A stretch of 9,294 nt of DNA from positions 1 to 9,294 of the forward strand of contig JBKQNY010000133.1 in assembly GCA_052145775.1 (NCBI GenBank), read 5' to 3'. This document shows positions 6,385-9,294 of the stretch, piece after piece (the stretch's first letter is position 1; every line of letters starts with the position of its first letter). Source of the DNA: CAVYPR01 sp052145775 (lineage in GTDB: Bacteria > Actinomycetota > Acidimicrobiia > Acidimicrobiales > RAAP-2). Made by a program: the position numbers and the translations under genes. The notes below the pieces were generated by a model. It worked only from the letters and a program-made list of their open reading frames with translations. It did no database searches and was not told where the DNA came from.

Positions 6385-7295
6385 GCGAAGACGACCGTCC
6401 GCACCCCGTTCAGCAGCACGCGGTCCTCCAGGTGCCACCTGAGGCCACGGGCGAGCACCGTGCGCTCGATGTCGCGCCCGATCCGCATGAGCTCCTCGGG
6501 CGTCTCGGTGTGGTCGATGCGCCGGGTGTCCTGCTCAACGATGGGACCCTCGTCCAGGTTGGCCGTCACGTAGTGGCAGGTGGCCCCGATCACCTTGACC
6601 CCCCGTTCGAACGCCTGGTGGTACGGGCGGGCCCCGGCGAACGAGGGCAGGAAGCTGTGGTGGATGTTGAGGATGCGACCCGGGTAGCGGGCGCAGAGCT
6701 CCGGGGGGAGGATCTGCATGTAGCGGGCCAGCACCATCACATCCCCGCCGGCCTCCTCGAACAGGCGGCCGACCTCGGTGAAGGCGGCCGCCCGACCTGC
6801 GGCGTCGCCGGTGCCGGGCACCGGGACATGGTGGAAGGGCACGCCGGCGCGCTCGACCACCGGAGCCAGCGTCCCGTGGTTGGACACGACGCAAGGGATC
6901 TCGCAGGGGAGGTCGCCGCTGCCCCAGCGGTAGAGGAGGTCGGCCAGGCAGTGGTCTTCCCGGCTGACCAGGACGACGACCCGCTTGGGGCGGTCGGTGT
7001 CGTTCAGACGCCAGTCCATGGAGAACTCCGCGGCCAGCGGCTCGAAACGCTGCGTGAACTCCTCAGGACCGAACGACAGTGAGTCGGCGATCACCTCGAT
7101 GCGTAGGAAGAACCGGCCGGTGGACAGGTCGCCGTGCTGGGCTGCCTCGAGCACCCAGCCACCGTGCTCGGCGATGAAGCCGCTCACCGCGGCCACGATC
7201 CCGATCCGGTCCGGGCAGATGACGGTGAGGACCAACCTGCGCACCGCACTGTCGACGGCCCCGACCGGCGGCCGGGCGGTGTCTCCGCTTTGCAT
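6381..7295 (-). CDS. purU: Formyltetrahydrofolate deformylase
   Basis: Complete 304-residue PurU, hydrolysing 10-formyl-tetrahydrofolate to formate and tetrahydrofolate, balancing the one-carbon pool and supplying formate. The N-terminus is an ACT regulatory domain (about 20-95: LVLTVICPDRIGIVAAVSGF...). The C-terminus is a formyltransferase fold with RVVVLVSREDHCLADLL (105-121), VSNH (137-140), LNIHHSFLPSF (209-219) and HYVTANLDEGPI (241-252). The catalytic Asn-His-Asp set of this fold is present as Asn210, His212 and Asp248. The ATG at 7295 is chosen because GGGAGCG lies about 7 bases upstream as a ribosome site. The open frame continues upstream to 7568, but that part is Arg/Pro-rich shadow overlapping the divergent gene. 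Usual family length is about 280-290, so the roughly 20 residues before the ACT domain are slightly long. Transcription is divergent from the carboxypeptidase gene. Confidence 0.95.
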   Translation of the reverse strand: MQSGDTARPPVGAVDSAVRRLVLTVICPDRIGIVAAVSGFIAEHGGWVLEAAQHGDLSTGRFFLRIEVIADSLSFGPEEFTQRFEPLAAEFSMDWRLNDTDRPKRVVVLVSREDHCLADLLYRWGSGDLPCEIPCVVSNHGTLAPVVERAGVPFHHVPVPGTGDAAGRAAAFTEVGRLFEEAGGDVMVLARYMQILPPELCARYPGRILNIHHSFLPSFAGARPYHQAFERGVKVIGATCHYVTANLDEGPIVEQDTRRIDHTETPEELMRIGRDIERTVLARGLRWHLEDRVLLNGVRTVVFA

Positions 7296-7453
7296 CCGTG
7301 TCCGCTCCCTGCCAAGGCCTCGGTCGGTCCGCCACCCTACCAACGGCTGTCGCCGGCCCCGGGCGGAACGAGAGAAAAGTGCCCAGCGTGCACCCTGTCT
7401 GGGCGCGCGCGCCGGGTACCCTCGGCCAACTGACCGAGGAAGGGTAGACGGCC
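7296..7453. promoter_or_regulatory. Divergent promoter region between purU and the carboxypeptidase gene
   Basis: This 158-base spacer holds two outward-facing -10-like hexamers. On the minus strand TAGGGT (plus positions 7333-7338) would give purU a leader of about 30 bases ending in the GGGAGCG ribosome site. On the plus strand TACCCT (7417-7422) would give the carboxypeptidase gene a leader of about 25 bases that includes GAGGAAGGG (7436-7444), about 10 bases before its GTG. Clear -35 boxes are not seen. Between them lies an alternating GCGCGCGC run near 7405. No small gene is supported. Confidence 0.4.
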
Positions 7454-8659
7454 GTGCGCAAAGCTGGCTGGGCGATCGCCGCAGTCGTCGTGGTGGTGAT
7501 CGCCCTCGTGGTGGTCCAGGTGACCAGGTCGACGCCGGCCCAGACGGTGGTGGCCCACAACCCGTCACCGGTCCACGTCACGGGTACGTCGTCGCTCCCC
7601 TGGCCGACCAATGGCGGTGCCGCCGTGGCCGTCGGTCCCACCGGGGCGGTCCGTACCTCCGGTGCCGCCCAGGAGAAGCCGATCGCCAGCCTGGCCAAGA
7701 TGATGACGGCCTACGTCGTGCTCACCGACCACCCCCTCCAGAGCGGGCAGCCCGGACCGTCCATCACCATCACGACAGCCGACGTGGCCACCTACAACAG
7801 CGACGTGGCGGCATCCGATTCGGTGCTGCCGGTCAGCGCCGGAGAGTCCATCACCGAGCAGCAGGCCCTCGAGGGGCTGCTGGTGGCCTCGGCCGACAAC
7901 ATCGCCGTGGTTCTCGCCGACTGGGACGCCGGCAGCGTGACAGCCTTCGTCGGCAAGATGAACGCGGCGGCCAAGGCGCTCGGGATGGGCCACACCCACT
8001 ACACCGACCCCTCGGGCCTGCAGACAACCACCGTCTCCACCCCGAGCGACCAGCTGGCTATTGCCCGCAAGGCCATGGGCGATCCGACCTTCGCCTCCAT
8101 CGTCGCCATGCAGTCCGCCACATTCCCAGTGGGCGGCACGGTCCAAAACTACGACTACGACGTGGGACACGACGGCATCATCGGGATCAAGACCGGTTCG
8201 GACTCGGCCGCCGGGGGGTGCTGGGCCTTCGCCGCCACCCGGACGGTCGCCGGAAAACCGCAGACCGTCTACGGCGTGGTGCTCGGCATCCCCGGGACGG
8301 CGACAGGGCTCATCGAGCCGGCACTGGCCGCCGGGAAGGCCCTGGCCGACGCTCTGCCCAGCACCGTGAGCACCATGACCGTCCTTCCGGCCCACACGGT
8401 CGTGGGCTACGTCACGGCACCGTGGCGCTCGAGCCCGGTCCCGATCACCACGCTCCGCCCCCTTGAGGGGCTGGTGGTCGACGGGTCGACCGTCACCTTC
8501 CAGGTCTCATTGCACCAGGCGGCGGGCACGACGGTCGCCTCGGGACAGCCCATGGGCTCGGTCACGGCCGACGGCGTGGGGGGCGTGGTGCTCTCGCCGG
8601 TCGAGGCGGCCGAGGCAGGGTCCGGGCCGACCTGGTCCTGGCGGCTGACCCGCCTCTGA
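7454..8659 (+). CDS. D-alanyl-D-alanine carboxypeptidase, peptidase S11 family (PBP5/6-like)
   Basis: Complete 401-residue penicillin-binding protein of the low-molecular-weight D,D-carboxypeptidase type, trimming the terminal D-Ala from peptidoglycan stem peptides outside the membrane. A single N-terminal hydrophobic segment (about 6-23 after RK) acts as signal anchor. The penicillin-binding domain shows SxxK as Ser79-Leu-Ala-Lys82 (IASLAKMMTAY) and KTG as Lys246-Thr-Gly248 (GIKTGSDSAAG). The second motif reads Ser146-Ala-Asp148-Asn149 where SxN is expected, so its third position is Asp with Asn next. YTDPSGL (183-189) is also typical. The region after about 310 is a beta-rich tail that may match the PBP5 C-terminal domain; no amphipathic C-terminal anchor helix is seen. 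The GTG at 7454 is supported by GAGGAAGGG about 10 bases upstream and by the signal anchor directly after it. Beta-lactamase is unlikely given the S11-type motifs. Confidence 0.92.
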   Translation: MRKAGWAIAAVVVVVIALVVVQVTRSTPAQTVVAHNPSPVHVTGTSSLPWPTNGGAAVAVGPTGAVRTSGAAQEKPIASLAKMMTAYVVLTDHPLQSGQPGPSITITTADVATYNSDVAASDSVLPVSAGESITEQQALEGLLVASADNIAVVLADWDAGSVTAFVGKMNAAAKALGMGHTHYTDPSGLQTTTVSTPSDQLAIARKAMGDPTFASIVAMQSATFPVGGTVQNYDYDVGHDGIIGIKTGSDSAAGGCWAFAATRTVAGKPQTVYGVVLGIPGTATGLIEPALAAGKALADALPSTVSTMTVLPAHTVVGYVTAPWRSSPVPITTLRPLEGLVVDGSTVTFQVSLHQAAGTTVASGQPMGSVTADGVGGVVLSPVEAAEAGSGPTWSWRLTRL

Positions 8660-8707
8660 CCCCCAGTCGGCCGGTGTCCCGTGCTATGAAGATCGTGACG
8701 ATTCCGT

Positions 8708-8713
8708 TACGAT
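8708..8713 (+). promoter_or_regulatory. Candidate -10 element of the solute-binding protein gene
   Basis: TACGAT fits TAnnnT and lies in a locally AT-richer stretch (about 8683-8722) between the carboxypeptidase stop and the solute-binding protein start. A start near 8720 would leave a leader of about 58 bases. The -35 region is unclear. Confidence 0.35.
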
Positions 8714-8726
8714 GAATCGGATCTGG

Positions 8727-8755
8727 GCCGCCGGGTACCGGTGACGCCCGACGGC
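8727..8755 (+). other. Hairpin in the 5' leader of the solute-binding protein gene
   Basis: GCCGCCGGGT (8727-8736) pairs with GCCCGACGGC (8746-8755): ten positions with one C-A mismatch and one terminal T-G pair, around a 9-base loop. It is followed directly by the purine-rich GAGGGGAAAGGGG (8756-8768), the likely ribosome site before the ATG at 8778. No T-tract follows, so it is not a typical intrinsic terminator. It could stabilise the mRNA or affect ribosome access. Confidence 0.4.
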
Positions 8756-8777
8756 GAGGGGAAAGGGGCACCAGCAC

Positions 8778-9294
8778 ATGGGAACCACCGAAAAGCTCAG
8801 AGGGGGCCTTCTGCGCAAGGCGCTGGCGGCGGGGATGGTGGCCGCCACGCTCACCATGGGGCTCACGGGCATCGTGGCCTCGTCCGCCTCGGCCTCGTCG
8901 AGTGCCAAGACAACGGTGATCTTCGCCGAGCAGGCCCAGGCTCCGCCCAACTACATCTTCCCCTTCATGAGCCTTGCGTTCTTCAGCGTCTACAACATCA
9001 GCCAGTTCCAGTACCTCATGTACCGACCCCTGTACTGGTTCGGCAAGACAAACACCCCGGACCTGAACACATCTCTCTCGGTGGCCAAGAAGCCCGTCTA
9101 CTCCAAGACAAACTCTGTGGTCACAATCACACTGAAGAGCTACAAGTGGTCCAACGGTGAGACGCTGACAGCCAAGGACGTCATGTTCTGGATGAACATG
9201 CTGCACTCGGAGAAGACAAACTGGGCGGCCTACGCCCCGGGCGGCAGCAACATCCCCGACAACGTGAAGAGCATCACCATCGACAGCCCGACCA
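8778..9294 (+). CDS. Family 5 extracellular solute-binding protein (ABC transporter, peptide-type), cut by right edge
   Basis: N-terminal 172 residues of a secreted substrate-binding protein of the SBP_bac_5 family (oligopeptide/dipeptide/nickel-type importers). The start ATG at 8778 follows GAGGGGAAAGGGG about 9 bases upstream. The N-terminus is a signal peptide: Lys/Arg at 6-14, a hydrophobic core LAAGMVAATLTMGLTGIVA (about 16-34), then Ala/Ser-rich residues with likely signal peptidase I sites near 36-40. The mature part opens with TTVIFAEQAQAPPNYIFPF, continues with YLMYRPLYWFG (the place where the family has its first lobe motif), and reaches the signature TITLKSYKWSNGETLTAKDVMFWMNML, which is the family's 'K.W.dG.plTA.Dv.f' segment. 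No cysteine is present in the visible part, so there is no lipobox. Threonine codon ACA is used in 8 of 18 cases. Transporter partners would lie beyond the window. The ligand is unknown. Confidence 0.92.
   Translation, partial: MGTTEKLRGGLLRKALAAGMVAATLTMGLTGIVASSASASSSAKTTVIFAEQAQAPPNYIFPFMSLAFFSVYNISQFQYLMYRPLYWFGKTNTPDLNTSLSVAKKPVYSKTNSVVTITLKSYKWSNGETLTAKDVMFWMNMLHSEKTNWAAYAPGGSNIPDNVKSITIDSPT

Noticed and set aside
7296..7568. N-terminal extension of purU into the carboxypeptidase gene
   Set aside because: The extra residues are low-complexity and overlap the divergent gene. The ATG at 7295 has its own ribosome site and the ACT domain starts about 20 residues later.
6985..8466. 493-codon plus-strand frame overlapping purU and the carboxypeptidase gene
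   Set aside because: It is antisense to purU and in a wrong frame of the S11 peptidase gene. Its translation is Arg/Gly/His-rich without any domain.

Overview
The window is very GC-rich, uses GTG as well as ATG starts, and encodes an F420-type LLM oxidoreductase, DUF2510 and DUF4328 domains, a MarP-like protease and a mycobacterial-style GH15 enzyme. This points to the chromosome of a high-GC actinobacterium. An Acidimicrobiia-like lineage is my guess from overall style; nothing in the window proves it. There are eight complete or nearly complete protein genes plus one that runs off the right edge. I see no rRNA, tRNA, CRISPR array, insertion sequence, phage gene or origin.

Left block (minus strand, 1-2393). 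A MarP-like membrane serine protease (four N-terminal membrane segments, then a periplasmic trypsin-like domain) is followed 27 bases downstream by a GH15 glucoamylase/trehalase-family enzyme that is cut by the left edge. The two probably form one transcript. A 160-base divergent intergenic region separates them from the next block.

Centre block (plus strand, 2554-6374). An F420-dependent LLM oxidoreductase is followed after 5 bases by a DUF2510-DUF4328 membrane protein. After a 40-base gap come an acyl-CoA dehydrogenase and an SDR oxidoreductase whose stop and start overlap (GTGA). This second pair looks like a small acyl-CoA or lipid catabolism unit.

Right block. purU (minus, formyltetrahydrofolate deformylase) converges on the SDR gene with only 6 bases between the stops. 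It diverges from a D,D-carboxypeptidase of the S11 family (plus). Last is the start of a secreted family 5 solute-binding protein (plus), cut by the right edge.

Most of this is ordinary housekeeping and accessory metabolism, and I do not see a convincing new multi-gene system. The points worth a second look are: the conserved cysteine pair in the MarP-like protease and its pairing with GH15; the relocated catalytic base in the acyl-CoA dehydrogenase; the tight LLM/DUF4328 pair; a repeated -10-like hexamer directly upstream of start codons that suggests leaderless mRNAs; an altered SxN motif in the carboxypeptidase; and a solute-binding protein with no lipobox and unusual ACA codon use.
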